DNA of 64,000 bases from Pantoea alfalfae (GCF_019880205.1 NZ_CP082292.1:1674001-1738000), one strand, 5' to 3'; shown: positions 35,683-47,058, counted from the first letter of the stretch. Numbers and translations are program-made. The notes: generated from the letters alone by a model not told the origin.

Positions 35683-36257
35683 GTGAGAAAAGTATCGTTC
35701 AGGAAGCACGTGATATTCAGCTCGCTATGGAGCTCATCACTTTAGGTGCGCGCTTACAGATGTTAGAGAGTGAAACTCAGCTGAGCCGTGGTCGTCTGAT
35801 CAAGCTCTATAAAGAATTACGTGGCAGTCCGCCGCCAAAAGGCATGCTGCCGTTCTCCACGGACTGGTTTATGACATGGGAGCAGAACATTCATGCTTCT
35901 ATGTTCTGTAACGCCTGGAAATTTTTACTGAAAACTGGCCTGTGCAGCGGTGTAGATGCCGTAATCAAAGCCTACCGCCTGTATCTTGAACAGTGTCCTC
36001 AATCGGACGAGGGCCCGCTGTTGGCGCTGACTCGTGCCTGGACCCTGGTCCGATTCGTTGATAGCGGTATGCTGGAGCTGGCGGATTGCAAATGCTGCAA
36101 CGGCAGCTTTATTAATCATGCGCATCAGCCGGTTGGGAGCTTTACCTGCAGCCTGTGCCAGCCGCCATCACGTGCCGTAAAAAGACGTAAACTTTCTGCA
36201 GAACCTGCCGATATGTTTCCACAACTGCTGGATGAACAGGTTAAACACGCCGTTTAA
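35679..36257 (+). CDS. flhC: Flagellar master regulator subunit FlhC
   Basis: DNA-contacting subunit of FlhD4C2. 192 residues as in E. coli, with the zinc site made by two CxxC pairs (CKCCN near 137-141 and CSLCQ near 157-161). The gene is translationally coupled to flhD. Its 3' end also carries a FliA promoter (36188-36214) for motA. A strong terminator follows at 36284. Confidence 0.98.
   Translation: MSEKSIVQEARDIQLAMELITLGARLQMLESETQLSRGRLIKLYKELRGSPPPKGMLPFSTDWFMTWEQNIHASMFCNAWKFLLKTGLCSGVDAVIKAYRLYLEQCPQSDEGPLLALTRAWTLVRFVDSGMLELADCKCCNGSFINHAHQPVGSFTCSLCQPPSRAVKRRKLSAEPADMFPQLLDEQVKHAV
36188..36214 (+). promoter_or_regulatory. FliA promoter inside flhC for motABcheAW
   Basis: TAAA-N15-GCCGATAT, 11 of 12 consensus positions, within the last 70 bp of flhC. 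In E. coli the motA promoter is likewise embedded in the flhC coding end. Unusually, the flhDC terminator lies between this promoter and motA. Confidence 0.85.
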
Positions 36258-36283
36258 GTTTGTTCGCATTGTGGAAGCCATCC

Positions 36284-36313
36284 AGCAGCGGTTAATACCG
36301 CTGCTTTTTTTTT
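36284..36313 (+). terminator. Strong intrinsic terminator after flhC
   Basis: AGCAGCGGT-TAAT-ACCGCTGCT, then nine T. It lies 26 bp after the flhC stop and 78 bp before motA. Confidence 0.95.
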
Positions 36314-36390
36314 GCTTGCGGTTCAGGAATAACACCTGCTGCTCTCTGGCTAAATTTCCACCAACACGTTACGGACGTAAGGATTTTTTT

Positions 36391-37278
36391 GTGCTGATAA
36401 TTATAGGTTACCTGATTGTTTTAGGCTCCGTGTTGGGCGGATATGCGCTGGTAGGTGGCCATCTGGGCGCGCTTTATCAGCCAGCCGAATTATTAATGAT
36501 CGGCGGTGCCGGTGCCGGTGCTTTTTTAGTCGGTAACAATGGCAAGTCGATTAAAAAAACGCTGAAGGCGCTGCCAAAGTTATTTCGCGGCTCCAAATAC
36601 AACAAAGCCGTTTACATGGATTTGATGGCGCTGCTTTATCGCCTGATGGCGAAGTCGCGTCAGCAGGGGATGTTATCGCTGGAACGCGATATTGAAGATC
36701 CCAGTCAGAGTGAAATTTTTGCTAATTATCCCCGCATCCTTGCCGATAAACAGTTAGTAGATTTTATTACTGACTATTTGCGCCTGATGGTCAGCGGCAA
36801 CATGAACGCCTTTGAAATCGAAGCGTTGATGGATGAAGAGATTGAGACTTACGAACACGAGTGTGACGTACCAGCGCAAAGTATTTCTGCAGTAGGCGAT
36901 GGTCTTCCGGCATTCGGTATCGTCGCCGCGGTAATGGGCGTGGTCCATGCGCTGGCTTCAGCCGACCGTCCGGCTGCTGAACTCGGTGCGCTGGTGGCCC
37001 ATGCGATGGTGGGAACCTTCCTTGGCATTTTACTGGCCTACGGATTCGTTTCTCCACTGGCGTCAGTACTGCGTCAGAAATGTGCAGAAACCACCAAGAT
37101 GATGCAGTGCATCAAGGTGACATTGCTGTCGAGCCTGAACGGATATGCGCCGCAGATTGCAGTGGAGTTTGGTCGTAAGACGCTCTACTCCGCCGAGCGC
37201 CCATCGTTCAGCGAACTGGAAGAGCATGTACGTAACGCTAAGAACCCGGCTAAACAGACTTCAGACGAGGCTTCATGA
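36391..37278 (+). CDS. motA: Flagellar motor stator protein MotA
   Basis: Forms the MotA5B2 proton channel that turns the rotor through FliG. 295 residues, the same as E. coli. GTG at 36391 follows AAGGA by seven bases; the long in-frame extension upstream would run through the flhDC terminator and is not coding. Four membrane helices (the first [18 protein letters not shown]; the last pair around [18 protein letters not shown] and [13 protein letters not shown]) surround the cytoplasmic loop that meets FliG ([19 protein letters not shown] region). It overlaps motB by ATGA. Confidence 0.98.
   Translation: MLIIIGYLIVLGSVLGGYALVGGHLGALYQPAELLMIGGAGAGAFLVGNNGKSIKKTLKALPKLFRGSKYNKAVYMDLMALLYRLMAKSRQQGMLSLERDIEDPSQSEIFANYPRILADKQLVDFITDYLRLMVSGNMNAFEIEALMDEEIETYEHECDVPAQSISAVGDGLPAFGIVAAVMGVVHALASADRPAAELGALVAHAMVGTFLGILLAYGFVSPLASVLRQKCAETTKMMQCIKVTLLSSLNGYAPQIAVEFGRKTLYSAERPSFSELEEHVRNAKNPAKQTSDEAS
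36723..36749 (+). promoter_or_regulatory. Possible FliA promoter inside motA
   Basis: TAAT-N15-GCCGATAA, 11 of 12 consensus positions, in sense orientation within the motA frame. It could be coincidence of codon choice (ILADK) or a real internal promoter that would serve motB-cheA-cheW. Confidence 0.35.
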
Positions 37279-38216
37279 AACACGGCAATCGCCCAATTGT
37301 GCTGATCAAAAAGCGCAAACATAAAGGCCATGAAGGCAGCCACGGATCGTGGAAGATTGCCTACGCCGACTTTATGACGGCGATGATGGCCTTTTTTATG
37401 GTGATGTGGCTGCTGTCGATCGCCAACCCGCAGGAGCTGGTGCAGATTGCGGACTACTTCAAAACGCCGCTTAAAGTCGCAATTACCGGCGGCGCGCGCA
37501 GCAGCGACAGCGATAGCCCGATCCCTGGCGGCGGTGACGATCCGACCAAAAAGATTGGCGAAGTGAACAAAGTCGTCGATATGGACGCCCAGAAACGCAA
37601 GCTGGATGAGATTCGCCTTAACCGGCTGCGTGAAAAGCTCGACCAGATGATTGAAGCGGATCCGCGTCTGAAAGCGCTGCGGCCGCATCTGATCATCAAC
37701 ATGGTGGAAGAGGGGCTGCGTATTCAGATTATCGATAGCCAGAATCGCCCGATGTTTAAGACCGGTCGGGCGGAGGTGGAGCCTTATATGCGCGATATTC
37801 TGCGTGCCATCGCGCCGATCCTTAACGATATTCCGAACCGCATCAGCCTGGCCGGACATACCGATGATTTTCAGTATGCCAGCGGTGACAAGGGCTACAG
37901 CAACTGGGAACTCTCTACCGACCGCGCTAACGCTTCACGCCGGGAACTGGTGATGGGCGGCCTGGATAGCGGCAAAGTTTTACGGGTGTTAGGTATGGCC
38001 GACACCATGCGCCTGAAAAATCGTGGCGGTAACGACGCAGTTAATCGCCGCATCAGCCTGCTGGTGTTGAACCACGACACCGAAGCAGCAATAGAAAAAG
38101 AGAACGCAGAAAGTGATGCCGTCCAGATCAGCGATCCGGCGGCCATTGAACAGATTACCGCACCTGCAACACCAGGCAGCGCGGTGAATACAGCAGCCCC
38201 CTCACAGCCGAGGTGA
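37275..38216 (+). CDS. motB: Flagellar motor stator protein MotB
   Basis: Stator subunit that anchors the channel to peptidoglycan. The 313-residue product has one membrane helix with the proton-binding Asp32 ([21 protein letters not shown]), a plug/linker, and a C-terminal OmpA-type peptidoglycan-binding domain ([37 protein letters not shown]). ATG overlaps the motA stop. The tail is Ala/Pro/Thr-rich and low in conservation. Confidence 0.98.
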   Translation: MKHGNRPIVLIKKRKHKGHEGSHGSWKIAYADFMTAMMAFFMVMWLLSIANPQELVQIADYFKTPLKVAITGGARSSDSDSPIPGGGDDPTKKIGEVNKVVDMDAQKRKLDEIRLNRLREKLDQMIEADPRLKALRPHLIINMVEEGLRIQIIDSQNRPMFKTGRAEVEPYMRDILRAIAPILNDIPNRISLAGHTDDFQYASGDKGYSNWELSTDRANASRRELVMGGLDSGKVLRVLGMADTMRLKNRGGNDAVNRRISLLVLNHDTEAAIEKENAESDAVQISDPAAIEQITAPATPGSAVNTAAPSQPR

Positions 38217-38221
38217 TTCCC

Positions 38222-40210
38222 GTGAGTATGGACATCAGCGATTTTTACCAGACGTTTTTTGATGAAGCCGATGAGCTGTTAGCGGATATGGAACAACACC
38301 TGTTGGGCCTGGACCCGCAGGAGCCAGATTCGGAACAGCTTAACGCCATCTTCCGTGCCGCTCACTCCATTAAGGGTGGGGCCGGAACCTTTGGTTTTAC
38401 GGTATTACAGGAAACGACTCATATCCTGGAAAACATTCTGGATGGTGCTCGTCGCGGCGAGATGCAGCTCAGCACCGACATCATCAACCTGTTTTTGGAA
38501 ACCAAAGATATTATGCAGGAACAGCTCGATGCTTATAAAACCGCGCAGGAGCCTAACGCGGAGAGCTTCAAATATATCTGTGAAGCGCTGCGCCAGCTGG
38601 CGCTCGAGGCCAAAGGTCTGCCGGTTGATGTTCCGGCTACGGTAACCACTGCCAGCGCAGAACCCGCCAGCACCAGCGGCCTGCGGGTACAGCTGATCGA
38701 CCTCAAAGAGAAAGAAGTCGACCTGATGCTGGAAGAGATGAGCAATCTCGGCACCCTGACCAATGTGCAGAAGGGCAGCACCACGCTGGACGTCTGCATT
38801 GATGGCGTCGGTAAAGATGACATCGTGGCGGTGCTTTGCTTCGTCATCGACGAAGCGCAGATCCGTTTCCCGGAGGCTGACGAAGCCGTTGCCGCGCCGG
38901 TTGCTGCTGTTGTAGCCTCCGCACCCGAGGCAGAAGAGGTTCACACCGCCAGCGTTACCGAACTGCCCGTGGCAGCGGTGAAGCGTGAAAGTAAGCGCGT
39001 CGCGGCACCGGCCAAGTCGAGCGAATCGACCAGCATCCGTGTTGCGGTAGAGAAGGTCGATCAGCTGATCAACCTGGTGGGTGAACTGGTCATTACCCAG
39101 TCAATGCTTGCCCAGCGTTCCGGTGAACTCGACCCGGTGGCGCACGGCGACCTGCTAAACAGCATGGGGCAGCTGGAACGTAACGCCCGCGACCTGCAGG
39201 AATCGGTGATGTCGATTCGTATGATGCCAATGGAATATGTCTTCAGCCGCTTCCCGCGTCTGGTGCGTGACCTGGCGAGCAAACTCGGCAAAGAGGTCGA
39301 ACTGACCCTGCTGGGCAGCTCCACCGAACTCGATAAGAGCCTGATTGAGCGTATCATCGATCCATTAACGCACCTGGTGCGTAACAGTCTTGACCACGGT
39401 ATCGAAACCCCCGAGAAACGTCTGGTGGCCGGTAAAGTGGCCACGGGTAACCTGACGCTTTCCGCGGAACACCAGGGCGGCAACATCTGTATCGAAGTGT
39501 CAGATGATGGTGCCGGCCTGAACCGTGAACGTATTCTGGCTAAAGCCCTGTCATCGGGCCTGCCGGTTCACGAGAACATGAGCGACGAAGAGGTCGGCAT
39601 GCTGATCTTCGCACCGGGCTTCTCTACGGCGGAGCAGGTGACGGATGTTTCAGGACGCGGCGTCGGAATGGACGTGGTGAAACGAAATATTCAGGAGATG
39701 GGCGGTCACGTTGAAATCGCCTCGAAGCAGGGCAAAGGCACCACTATTCGTATCCTGCTGCCACTGACGCTGGCCATCCTTGATGGCATGTCTGTTCGCG
39801 TGGCTGATGAAGTCTTTATTCTGCCGCTGAATGCGGTGATGGAATCACTGCAACCGCGTGCCGAAGAGCTGAAACCGCTGGCGGGAGGCGAGTGCGTGCT
39901 GGAAGTGCGTGGTGAATATCTGCCACTGGTCGAGTTGTGGAACGTCTTTGATGTACAGGGTGCCAAAACCGAGGCCACGCAGGGCATCGTGGTGATCCTG
40001 CAGAGCGCGGGCAAACGTTACGCGCTGCTGGTCGATCAGCTGATTGGTCAGCATCAGGTGGTGGTGAAGAACCTGGAAAGTAACTATCGCAAAGTGCCGG
40101 GCATCTCCGCCGCGACCATTCTTGGCGATGGTAGCGTAGCGCTGATTGTTGATGTATCAGCACTGCAGTCACTTAACCGCGAAAAACGTGTGGCCGGCGC
40201 TGCCGCCTGA
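38222..40210 (+). CDS. cheA: Chemotaxis histidine kinase CheA
   Basis: Central kinase that phosphorylates CheY and CheB under receptor control. With GTG at 38222 (GAGG eight bases before) the 662-residue protein starts MSMDISDF and the phosphorylated residue is His48 in AAHSIKGG, the E. coli numbering. P1 (1-130), P2 binding CheY/CheB (about 155-225), P3 dimerisation, P4 ATPase ([24 protein letters not shown]) and P5 SH3-like domain are all present. The upstream in-frame GTG at 38213 overlaps the motB stop region and is less likely. Confidence 0.97.
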   Translation: MSMDISDFYQTFFDEADELLADMEQHLLGLDPQEPDSEQLNAIFRAAHSIKGGAGTFGFTVLQETTHILENILDGARRGEMQLSTDIINLFLETKDIMQEQLDAYKTAQEPNAESFKYICEALRQLALEAKGLPVDVPATVTTASAEPASTSGLRVQLIDLKEKEVDLMLEEMSNLGTLTNVQKGSTTLDVCIDGVGKDDIVAVLCFVIDEAQIRFPEADEAVAAPVAAVVASAPEAEEVHTASVTELPVAAVKRESKRVAAPAKSSESTSIRVAVEKVDQLINLVGELVITQSMLAQRSGELDPVAHGDLLNSMGQLERNARDLQESVMSIRMMPMEYVFSRFPRLVRDLASKLGKEVELTLLGSSTELDKSLIERIIDPLTHLVRNSLDHGIETPEKRLVAGKVATGNLTLSAEHQGGNICIEVSDDGAGLNRERILAKALSSGLPVHENMSDEEVGMLIFAPGFSTAEQVTDVSGRGVGMDVVKRNIQEMGGHVEIASKQGKGTTIRILLPLTLAILDGMSVRVADEVFILPLNAVMESLQPRAEELKPLAGGECVLEVRGEYLPLVELWNVFDVQGAKTEATQGIVVILQSAGKRYALLVDQLIGQHQVVVKNLESNYRKVPGISAATILGDGSVALIVDVSALQSLNREKRVAGAAA

Positions 40211-40233
40211 CAGATAACGAAAGGGTAAATAAC

Positions 40234-40731
40234 ATGAATGGAATGGCAACCGTGACAAAAATTGCTGGCGAAACTGTGGGTCAGGAGTTTCTGGTCTTCA
40301 CGCTGGGCGACGAAGAGTACGGCATCGATATCCTCAAAGTTCAGGAAATTCGCGGTTACGATCAGGTAACGCGTATTGCGAATACCCCTGAATTCATCCG
40401 CGGCGTCACGAACCTGCGCGGCGTAATCGTGCCGATTATCGATCTGCGCGTAAAGTTTGCGCAGCCTGACGTTGAGTACAATGACAACACCGTGGTCATC
40501 GTGCTGAATCTGGAAAATCGCGTGGTCGGTATCGTGGTCGATGGCGTTTCTGACGTGCTGTCACTGACCCAGGATCAGATCCGTCCTTCACCAGAGTTCG
40601 CGGTAACCATGTCTACCGAGTACCTGACTGGTCTGGGTGCGCTGGGCGAGCGCATGCTGATTCTGGTCGACATTGAGAAGCTGCTGAGCAGCGACGAGAT
40701 GGCGCTGGTGGATAACCTGCGTACCGCGTAA
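40234..40731 (+). CDS. cheW: Chemotaxis coupling protein CheW
   Basis: Links receptors to CheA in signalling arrays. 165 residues forming the double SH3-like CheW fold, with highly conserved [33 protein letters not shown] and VDGVSDVL segments. It lies 23 bp after cheA, last gene of the motABcheAW unit. A hairpin at 40739-40768 follows, then a separate FliA promoter for the next receptor gene. Confidence 0.98.
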   Translation: MNGMATVTKIAGETVGQEFLVFTLGDEEYGIDILKVQEIRGYDQVTRIANTPEFIRGVTNLRGVIVPIIDLRVKFAQPDVEYNDNTVVIVLNLENRVVGIVVDGVSDVLSLTQDQIRPSPEFAVTMSTEYLTGLGALGERMLILVDIEKLLSSDEMALVDNLRTA

Positions 40732-40738
40732 TTGCATC

Positions 40739-40768
40739 ATCACGGGCTGGCTTCGGCTGGTCCGTGAT
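40739..40768 (+). terminator. Hairpin after cheW
   Basis: ATCACGG/CCGTGAT stem with an internal GGCTTCGGC mini-hairpin, eight bases beyond the cheW stop. No T run, so termination may be partial, separating cheW from the independently promoted receptor gene. Confidence 0.5.
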
Positions 40769-40825
40769 AGTTACAATATGTAATGGTTTCGTTTGAATTC
40801 ATATATTTAAAACCGCACTTCCCCC

Positions 40826-40852
40826 TAATTTCCTGCTGTCACCTGCCGATAA
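40826..40852 (+). promoter_or_regulatory. FliA promoter of chemoreceptor gene 1
   Basis: TAAT-N15-GCCGATAA, 11 of 12 consensus positions, 45 bp before the start codon. Confidence 0.9.
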
Positions 40853-40896
40853 TCTCACTGTCACTTTTAAATTACCTACATTTTTCAGGGTTACTC

Positions 40897-42567
40897 ATGT
40901 TAACGAAAATCCGTGTGGTCACCAGCCTGCTACTGGTGTTGCTGGTGTTCGGGCTGTTACAGGCCTTCTCCGGTTCTGTTTTCTACTCCGCATTAAGCCA
41001 CGACAAGCAGAGCTTTGCCGTGTCGCAGCTGGCGATGCAAAACACCCAGGCGCTTAATGACGCCTATATGAGCCTTAACCAGAGTCGTGTGTTGCTGACC
41101 CGCATTCAGCTGCGTATCGCCACCAGTAAACTGGAAGGTAAAACGGCCGATATCGCCTCGCTGTTTGAGGAAAGTCAGCGTTTCCAGCAGGCTGCAGCGG
41201 GTTTCTACAAGACGTTCAAAGAGACGCCAGATACCCCAGGGCAGGATGAGCAGCTTAACAATCAGCTTGACCAGCGCTTCAGTGATTATGCGGGCGCGCT
41301 GAACAGCCTGCAGAGTGCGCTGCAGGTCAATGATATGGCCGCAGCCGCAAAAGCCCCGGTGGCCCCGAGCCAGAGTGCGTTTCTGACGCTTTACCGCGAA
41401 TGGCGCGCCGATCAGAGTCGCCTGACCACGCTGGGCGTGGCCGAGAACAGTAACGCTTACAGCCGTATGATGTGGATTCTTGCCGCCATTATGGTCGTTG
41501 TGATCGCCGTGATCGTGCTCTGCTGGTTTGGCCTGCGCAAAATCGTGATGACACCACTCAACAACAGCATTAATCACATTCAGCATATTGCCCAGGGCGA
41601 TTTAACCCAGCCGATCGCGGTGGAAGGGCGTAACGAGATGACGCAACTCGCCGCCAGCCTGCATGAAATGCAGCAGTCGCTGGTCCGCACCGTGACCAAT
41701 GTGCGTGACGGATCGGATGCGATTTTCACCGGTGCCAGTGAGATCTCTGCCGGAAACAATGATCTTTCCGCCCGCACCGAACAACAGGCGGCATCACTGG
41801 AGCAGACGGCGGCCAGTATGGAGCAGCTCACCGCCACCGTGAAACAGAACGCCGAGAACGCCCGCCAGGCGTCACAGCTGGCACTCAGCGCGTCCGAAAC
41901 CGCAGAAAAAGGCGGTAATGTGGTGGCTGGCGTGGTGAAAACCATGAGCGAAATCGCCGGCAGTTCGAAGAAGATTGCTGACATCACCAGCGTGATTGAT
42001 GGCATCGCGTTCCAGACGAATATTCTGGCGCTCAACGCCGCCGTTGAAGCGGCGCGTGCCGGTGAACAGGGGCGCGGTTTTGCGGTGGTCGCAGGCGAGG
42101 TGCGTAGTCTGGCGCAGCGCAGCGCCCAGGCCGCCAAAGAGATCAAAGGACTGATCGACGATTCAGTCAACCGCGTCAGCGTGGGTTCGCAACTGGTCGG
42201 TACCGCCGGGGAAACCATGAGCGATATCGTCAGTGCGGTCACGCGCGTCACCGATATCATGGGCGAAATCGCCTCGGCGTCGGATGAGCAGAGTCGCGGT
42301 ATCGATCAGGTCGGGCAGGCCGTCACCGAGATGGATCGCGTCACCCAGCAGAACGCCTCGCTGGTGGAAGAGTCCGCGGCAGCGGCCGCTTCGCTGGAAG
42401 ATCAGGCCAGCCGGTTAAGCCAGTCAGTCTCGGTCTTTAAAATCAAACGTGAAGCCAGGCAGACGCTGACAAAGCATTTGCCGATTGCCGCGCCCGCCAC
42501 GGCGCCGCTGGCACCGCGCAAAGCCCTGACGGCCCCGGTCAGTGATACGCACTGGGAAACCTTCTGA
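40897..42567 (+). CDS. Methyl-accepting chemotaxis protein 1 (HWETF tail)
   Basis: Transmembrane chemoreceptor of the Tar/Tsr class, 556 residues. ATG at 40897 has AGGG upstream; 38 in-frame codons before it lie on the FliA promoter and are not coding. Layout: helix 1 ([18 protein letters not shown]), a periplasmic four-helix ligand domain keeping the three Arg spaced as in Tsr/Tar ligand sites ([11 protein letters not shown]), helix 2 ([21 protein letters not shown]), HAMP, and the kinase-control hairpin ([32 protein letters not shown]). It ends HWETF, close to the NWETF tether that recruits CheR and CheB. The ligand is not predictable. Confidence 0.95.
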   Translation: MLTKIRVVTSLLLVLLVFGLLQAFSGSVFYSALSHDKQSFAVSQLAMQNTQALNDAYMSLNQSRVLLTRIQLRIATSKLEGKTADIASLFEESQRFQQAAAGFYKTFKETPDTPGQDEQLNNQLDQRFSDYAGALNSLQSALQVNDMAAAAKAPVAPSQSAFLTLYREWRADQSRLTTLGVAENSNAYSRMMWILAAIMVVVIAVIVLCWFGLRKIVMTPLNNSINHIQHIAQGDLTQPIAVEGRNEMTQLAASLHEMQQSLVRTVTNVRDGSDAIFTGASEISAGNNDLSARTEQQAASLEQTAASMEQLTATVKQNAENARQASQLALSASETAEKGGNVVAGVVKTMSEIAGSSKKIADITSVIDGIAFQTNILALNAAVEAARAGEQGRGFAVVAGEVRSLAQRSAQAAKEIKGLIDDSVNRVSVGSQLVGTAGETMSDIVSAVTRVTDIMGEIASASDEQSRGIDQVGQAVTEMDRVTQQNASLVEESAAAAASLEDQASRLSQSVSVFKIKREARQTLTKHLPIAAPATAPLAPRKALTAPVSDTHWETF

Positions 42568-42573
42568 TGTAAA

Positions 42574-42599
42574 GCTGCGCATCCTGTGGGATGCGCAGC
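42574..42599 (+). terminator. Hairpin after chemoreceptor gene 1
   Basis: Perfect 11-bp stem (GCTGCGCATCC/GGATGCGCAGC) with a TGTG loop, six bases after the stop codon; no T run, though a pyrimidine-rich stretch follows (CACCCCC-TTTATTCC). Confidence 0.6.
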
Positions 42600-42697
42600 C
42601 ACCCCCTTTATTCCTCTGCTTAAAGCCAAACTCAGCAGCTCCTGCTAATAAAATTAATTACAAAAGCCACTTCTCTTCTGAAAGCGCTGAAAAGCGT

Positions 42698-42724
42698 TAA
42701 TTAATCCTATAAACACGCCGATAT
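42698..42724 (+). promoter_or_regulatory. FliA promoter of chemoreceptor gene 2
   Basis: TAAT-N15-GCCGATAT, 10 of 12 consensus positions, 37 bp before the start codon. Confidence 0.85.
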
Positions 42725-42760
42725 AGCCGCTGCACCTAAATTAACCTGCAGGGGAACGAG

Positions 42761-44323
42761 ATGTTAAAAAAAATAAAAGTGGTGACCAGTTTAATCGCAG
42801 TCCTGGTTATCTTTGGCGCGCTCCAGTTAGTGGCTGGCAGCCTTTTCTGGTCAGCGCTTAATAAAGACAAAGAGTCCTTTGCACTGTCACAGGTCTCTAA
42901 CCGCAATGTCACCGAGATGACAGACGCTTATATTTCATTAAATAACAGCCGTACCACGCTGAACCGCGGCATGCTGCGCTTACAGACCAGCATGGCATCG
43001 CAGATGAACGGCGGTCAGCTTGATGAGCTGATCACCAAAGCCAATAAGCAGCTGGCGGAAGCCGATCGCCACTTTAAAATTTATTACCATCTGCCAACTA
43101 CGCCGGGCCTTGATGAAACCATGGGCGACAAGCTGGAAGCCGATTACGCTAATTACGAAAACGGCCTGAAAGCGATGGTGAAAAGTTTACAGGCGCGTGA
43201 CCTGGAAGGAATGTTTAAACAGAATATTGAGCAGAAGCAGGTGGCGATGCAGGAGAGTTACAACCAATGGCGGGCGCGTCAGACCGAACTCTCCGATAAA
43301 GGTATGGAACAGAATCAGACAGCCTTTAAGCAGATGATGTGGCTGCTGGCTATCATTGGCGTTGCGGTGCTCGCGGTGATTATTACGTGCTGGTTTGGCC
43401 TGCGTCAGGTTCTGATTCAGCCGCTGCAACAGCTGCTGGCGCAGATTCGCGCTATCGCCTCCGGCGATTTGACCCAGCCAATTGTGGTTGAAGGACGCAA
43501 TGAGATGAGCCAGCTGGCGGCCGGCATCCAGGAGATGCAGCAATCGCTGGTGATGACGGTCGGTAATGTGCGTGACGGCTCTGATGCCATCTTTACCGGT
43601 GCCAGCGAAATCGCCGCCGGTAACAACGACCTGTCAGCCCGCACCGAAGAGCAGGCCGCCTCACTCGAGCAGACTGCAGCCAGCATGGAGCAGCTCACCG
43701 CCACGGTGAAGCAGAATGCTGACAACGCCCGTCAGGCCTCGCAGCTGGCGCTGACCGCCTCGGAAACCGCGCAGCAGGGCGGCAAAGTGGTGAACGGCGT
43801 GGTGACGACCATGAAAGAGATTGCGGGCAGCTCGAAGAAGATCGCAGATATCATCAGCGTGATCGACGGTATCGCCTTCCAGACCAACATCCTGGCGCTG
43901 AATGCCGCGGTTGAAGCGGCGCGTGCCGGGGAACAGGGGCGCGGTTTTGCGGTAGTGGCCGGTGAAGTGCGCAGCCTGGCACAGCGCAGTGCTCAGGCCG
44001 CCAAAGAGATCAAAGGCCTGATTGAGGACTCGGTGTCTCGCGTCAACAGCGGTTCACTGCAGGTTGAAAGCGCCGGCAGCACCATGAATGAGATTGTGGG
44101 TGCCGTGACCCGCGTAACCGATATCATGGGCGAGATCGCCTCTGCATCAGACGAGCAGAGCCGCGGTATTGAGCAGGTCGGTCTGGCCGTCACCGAAATG
44201 GATCGCGTGACCCAGCAGAACGCCTCGCTGGTGGAGGAGTCTGCCGCTGCCGCTGCCGCACTGGAGCAGCAGGCCAGCGTCCTCACCCAGGCTGTCTCGG
44301 TTTTCAAAATTTCCCGCGCCTGA
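42761..44323 (+). CDS. Methyl-accepting chemotaxis protein 2 (no pentapeptide tether)
   Basis: 520-residue Tar/Tsr-class receptor: membrane helix 1 ([20 protein letters not shown]), periplasmic four-helix domain with [11 protein letters not shown] keeping the ligand-site arginines, helix 2 ([21 protein letters not shown]), HAMP and signalling hairpin. It stops at VFKISRA and lacks the C-terminal xWETF tether, as in E. coli Tap and Trg, so its methylation should rely on neighbouring tethered receptors. The signalling domain is almost identical to those of receptors 1 and 3. Confidence 0.95.
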   Translation: MLKKIKVVTSLIAVLVIFGALQLVAGSLFWSALNKDKESFALSQVSNRNVTEMTDAYISLNNSRTTLNRGMLRLQTSMASQMNGGQLDELITKANKQLAEADRHFKIYYHLPTTPGLDETMGDKLEADYANYENGLKAMVKSLQARDLEGMFKQNIEQKQVAMQESYNQWRARQTELSDKGMEQNQTAFKQMMWLLAIIGVAVLAVIITCWFGLRQVLIQPLQQLLAQIRAIASGDLTQPIVVEGRNEMSQLAAGIQEMQQSLVMTVGNVRDGSDAIFTGASEIAAGNNDLSARTEEQAASLEQTAASMEQLTATVKQNADNARQASQLALTASETAQQGGKVVNGVVTTMKEIAGSSKKIADIISVIDGIAFQTNILALNAAVEAARAGEQGRGFAVVAGEVRSLAQRSAQAAKEIKGLIEDSVSRVNSGSLQVESAGSTMNEIVGAVTRVTDIMGEIASASDEQSRGIEQVGLAVTEMDRVTQQNASLVEESAAAAAALEQQASVLTQAVSVFKISRA

Positions 44324-44369
44324 TTTTCTGCCTTTCAGCGTGGTGGCGGTTTAAAGCCGTTGCCACGCA

Positions 44370-44396
44370 TAAAGTTCCCCCCGACGCCGCCGATAA
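44370..44396 (+). promoter_or_regulatory. FliA promoter of chemoreceptor gene 3 (perfect consensus)
   Basis: TAAA-N15-GCCGATAA, 12 of 12 positions, 33 bp before the start codon. A GCGTGG/CCACGC inverted repeat (44338-44368) abuts it on the upstream side. Confidence 0.95.
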
Positions 44397-44428
44397 ATAA
44401 ACACGAATCGCCAACCAATGAGGTGTTT

Positions 44429-46105
44429 ATGTTTAGTCGAGTGCGCGTTGTTTCCGGCCTGCTGAGTGTGCTGGCGCTGTTTGCGCTGCTGCAGCTGTTT
44501 TCCGGCGGAATGTTTTTCAAAACTGTCAGTTCAGATAAAGAGAATTTTGCCTACAACCAGCGTCTGAATACGTTGCAACAGGCGATGGGCACCTCATGGG
44601 TTTCGCTGGTTCAGGCGCGCAATACCCTTAACCGCGCCGGTATCCGTTTTCTGCAGGATGCGCAGATGTCGGGATCGGGCGCCAGCGTAAAAGAGCTGGT
44701 CGCACTGGCGGGCGAGGAGCTGAAACAGGCTGAAGTCAACTATCAGATTTTCAACGATAACCTGTCAGAACAGGGCAAAACGGCTGAAAACGTTCTGGCG
44801 TTGCAGGCGAACTACAAGGCCTATCACGATGCGCTGGCAGAACTGATGGTGTTCTTCACCACCGGCAACTTCAAAGGCTTTGTGGATCAGCCAACGCAGA
44901 GTTTCCAGGACAAGTTCCAGAAAGATTACAGTGCCTGGCTTGAGAACAACAAAGCACTGTCACAGCAGGGTGTGGAAGCCAACCAGCAGGCTTACAGCCG
45001 CTCCATCACTATCGTCATCGCCACGCTGGCCGTGACGTTGCTGATGATTATCCTGGTGTGGAACGTCATGCGCTCGGTGCTGATCCGTCCTCTGCGTCAG
45101 AGCATTGAGCACATTCAGCACATCGCACGCGGCGATCTGACTCAGCCGGTTGAGATTACCGTACGCAACGAAATTGGTGAGTTACTGACGTCACTGCAGC
45201 ATATGCAGCAGGAGCTGGCACGCACTGTCCGCACCGTCCGTGACGGCTCGGAAGCCATCTATACCGGTGCCAGCGAAATCTCCATCGGCAATAACGATCT
45301 CTCTTCGCGTACCGAACAGCAGGCCGCCTCGCTGGAGCAGACTGCTGCCAGCATGGAGCAGCTCACCGCGACCGTGAAGCAGAATGCCGAAAACGCCCGT
45401 CAGGCGTCGAAGCTGGCGCTGACCGCCTCTGAAACCGCACAGCAGGGCGGCAAAGTGGTGGATGGCGTGGTCACCACCATGAAAGAGATTGCGGGCAGCT
45501 CTAAGAAAATTGCCGATATCACCAGTGTGATCGACGGCATCGCCTTCCAGACCAACATCCTGGCACTGAATGCGGCGGTTGAAGCAGCCCGTGCCGGTGA
45601 GCAGGGCCGCGGCTTTGCCGTGGTGGCGGGTGAAGTACGCAGTCTGGCGCAGCGCAGCGCCCAGGCCGCCAAAGAGATTAAAGGTCTCATCGAAGATTCC
45701 GTTAGCCGCGTTAATACCGGCTCGGTGCTGGTAGAGAGCGCCGGTGACACCATGAGCAACATCGTCAGCGCGGTCACACGCGTCACTGACATCATGGGCG
45801 AGATCGCCTCTGCGTCAGACGAACAGAGCCGTGGCATTGACCAGGTGGGCCTTGCGGTGACCGAGATGGATCGCGTCACGCAGCAGAACGCCTCACTGGT
45901 TGAAGAGTCAGCGGCAGCAGCTGCAGCGCTCGAAGATCAGGCAAGTCACTTAAAACAAGCGGTATCAGTGTTCAATATTGGTAAAGAATTTGTCGCTCAG
46001 GCCGTTAACAAGACAACGGCGACAAAAACGCTCCAGTCAGATGCACCGTTAGCCGTTGGTCGTTCGTCTGCGGTACGCAGCGACGACAACTGGGAAACCT
46101 TTTAA
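44429..46105 (+). CDS. Methyl-accepting chemotaxis protein 3, Tsr-like (NWETF tail)
   Basis: 558-residue receptor. ATG at 44429 follows GAGG by five bases; the upstream in-frame ATG at 44360 lies on the promoter. Of the three it is closest to Tsr in the ligand domain: [13 protein letters not shown] keeps Arg, Asn, Arg and Arg of the serine site, and [12 protein letters not shown] resembles the DQPTQGYQD segment of Tsr. Serine sensing is therefore a reasonable inference. It ends DDNWETF, the exact CheR-binding pentapeptide. A GCCCGGC/GCCGGGC hairpin (46115-46140) follows. Confidence 0.95.
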   Translation: MFSRVRVVSGLLSVLALFALLQLFSGGMFFKTVSSDKENFAYNQRLNTLQQAMGTSWVSLVQARNTLNRAGIRFLQDAQMSGSGASVKELVALAGEELKQAEVNYQIFNDNLSEQGKTAENVLALQANYKAYHDALAELMVFFTTGNFKGFVDQPTQSFQDKFQKDYSAWLENNKALSQQGVEANQQAYSRSITIVIATLAVTLLMIILVWNVMRSVLIRPLRQSIEHIQHIARGDLTQPVEITVRNEIGELLTSLQHMQQELARTVRTVRDGSEAIYTGASEISIGNNDLSSRTEQQAASLEQTAASMEQLTATVKQNAENARQASKLALTASETAQQGGKVVDGVVTTMKEIAGSSKKIADITSVIDGIAFQTNILALNAAVEAARAGEQGRGFAVVAGEVRSLAQRSAQAAKEIKGLIEDSVSRVNTGSVLVESAGDTMSNIVSAVTRVTDIMGEIASASDEQSRGIDQVGLAVTEMDRVTQQNASLVEESAAAAAALEDQASHLKQAVSVFNIGKEFVAQAVNKTTATKTLQSDAPLAVGRSSAVRSDDNWETF

Positions 46106-46185
46106 TCGCCCGTGGCCCGGCCGCCATTTAGCCGCCGGGCATCGCAGCAGAAAAATAATATATTCAGTTCGGGCCAGGTGCAGAG

Positions 46186-47058
46186 ATGAAAAAATCGACA
46201 ATTTTAGATCAAAGTGAGACGACAACGCTGCTGTCGCAGATGGTGCAGCGTTTACCGCTCTCCGATACGCATTTTCGTCGTATCAGCCAGCTGATCTATC
46301 AGCGTGCCGGTATCGTACTGGCCGATCACAAGCGTGAGATGGTCTACAACCGCCTGGTTCGTCGCCTGCGTACGCTGAATATCGATGATTTCGGTCGCTA
46401 CCTGGCGCTGCTGGAGTCCGATCCGAACAGTGCCGAGTGGCAGGCGTTTATCAACGCCCTGACCACCAACCTGACCGCGTTCTTCCGCGAAGCGCATCAC
46501 TTCCCGATTCTGGCGGAGCATGCACGTAAGCGCCAGGGCAATTTCAGCGTCTGGAGTACCGCGGCGTCAACCGGCGAAGAGCCTTATTCCATCGCGATGA
46601 CACTGGCGGAAACGCTGGGTACCGGACCGGGCAAGTTCCAGGTTCATGCCAGCGATATTGATACCCAGGTACTGGAAAAAGCGGTATCGGGTGTTTATCG
46701 CCAGGAAGAGCTGCGCACGCTGTCACCCGCGCAAATGCAGCGCTTCTTCCTGCGCGGCACCGGTCCACACGCCGGAATGGTGCGGGCGCGTCCTGAGCTG
46801 ACCAACCTCGTCACCTACGCACAGCTTAACCTGCTGGCCAACGACTGGGCGCTGCCGGGTCAGTTCGACGCAATTTTCTGTCGCAATGTGATGATCTATT
46901 TCGATAAAGAGACGCAGGAGAAGATTCTGCGTCGGTTTGTGCCGCTGCTGAAGCCGGGTGGCATCCTGTTCGCCGGACACTCAGAAAACTTTAGTCAGAT
47001 CAGTAAAGAGTTCTGGCTGCGTGGACAAACCGTCTATGGACTGACGAAGGAAAGATGA
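46186..47058 (+). CDS. cheR: Chemotaxis protein methyltransferase CheR
   Basis: SAM-dependent methyltransferase that methylates receptor glutamates for adaptation. 290 residues: N-terminal helical domain ([21 protein letters not shown]), SAM-binding fold ([16 protein letters not shown]), pentapeptide-docking beta-subdomain, and [14 protein letters not shown]. Its stop overlaps one possible cheB start. It is the first gene of cheR-cheB-cheY-cheZ; the RNA from receptor gene 3 may read into it. Confidence 0.98.
   Translation: MKKSTILDQSETTTLLSQMVQRLPLSDTHFRRISQLIYQRAGIVLADHKREMVYNRLVRRLRTLNIDDFGRYLALLESDPNSAEWQAFINALTTNLTAFFREAHHFPILAEHARKRQGNFSVWSTAASTGEEPYSIAMTLAETLGTGPGKFQVHASDIDTQVLEKAVSGVYRQEELRTLSPAQMQRFFLRGTGPHAGMVRARPELTNLVTYAQLNLLANDWALPGQFDAIFCRNVMIYFDKETQEKILRRFVPLLKPGGILFAGHSENFSQISKEFWLRGQTVYGLTKER

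Noticed and set aside
36232..36390. 53-codon N-terminal extension of motA
   Set aside because: It would cross the flhDC terminator; the GTG at 36391 with AAGGA gives exactly the E. coli length.
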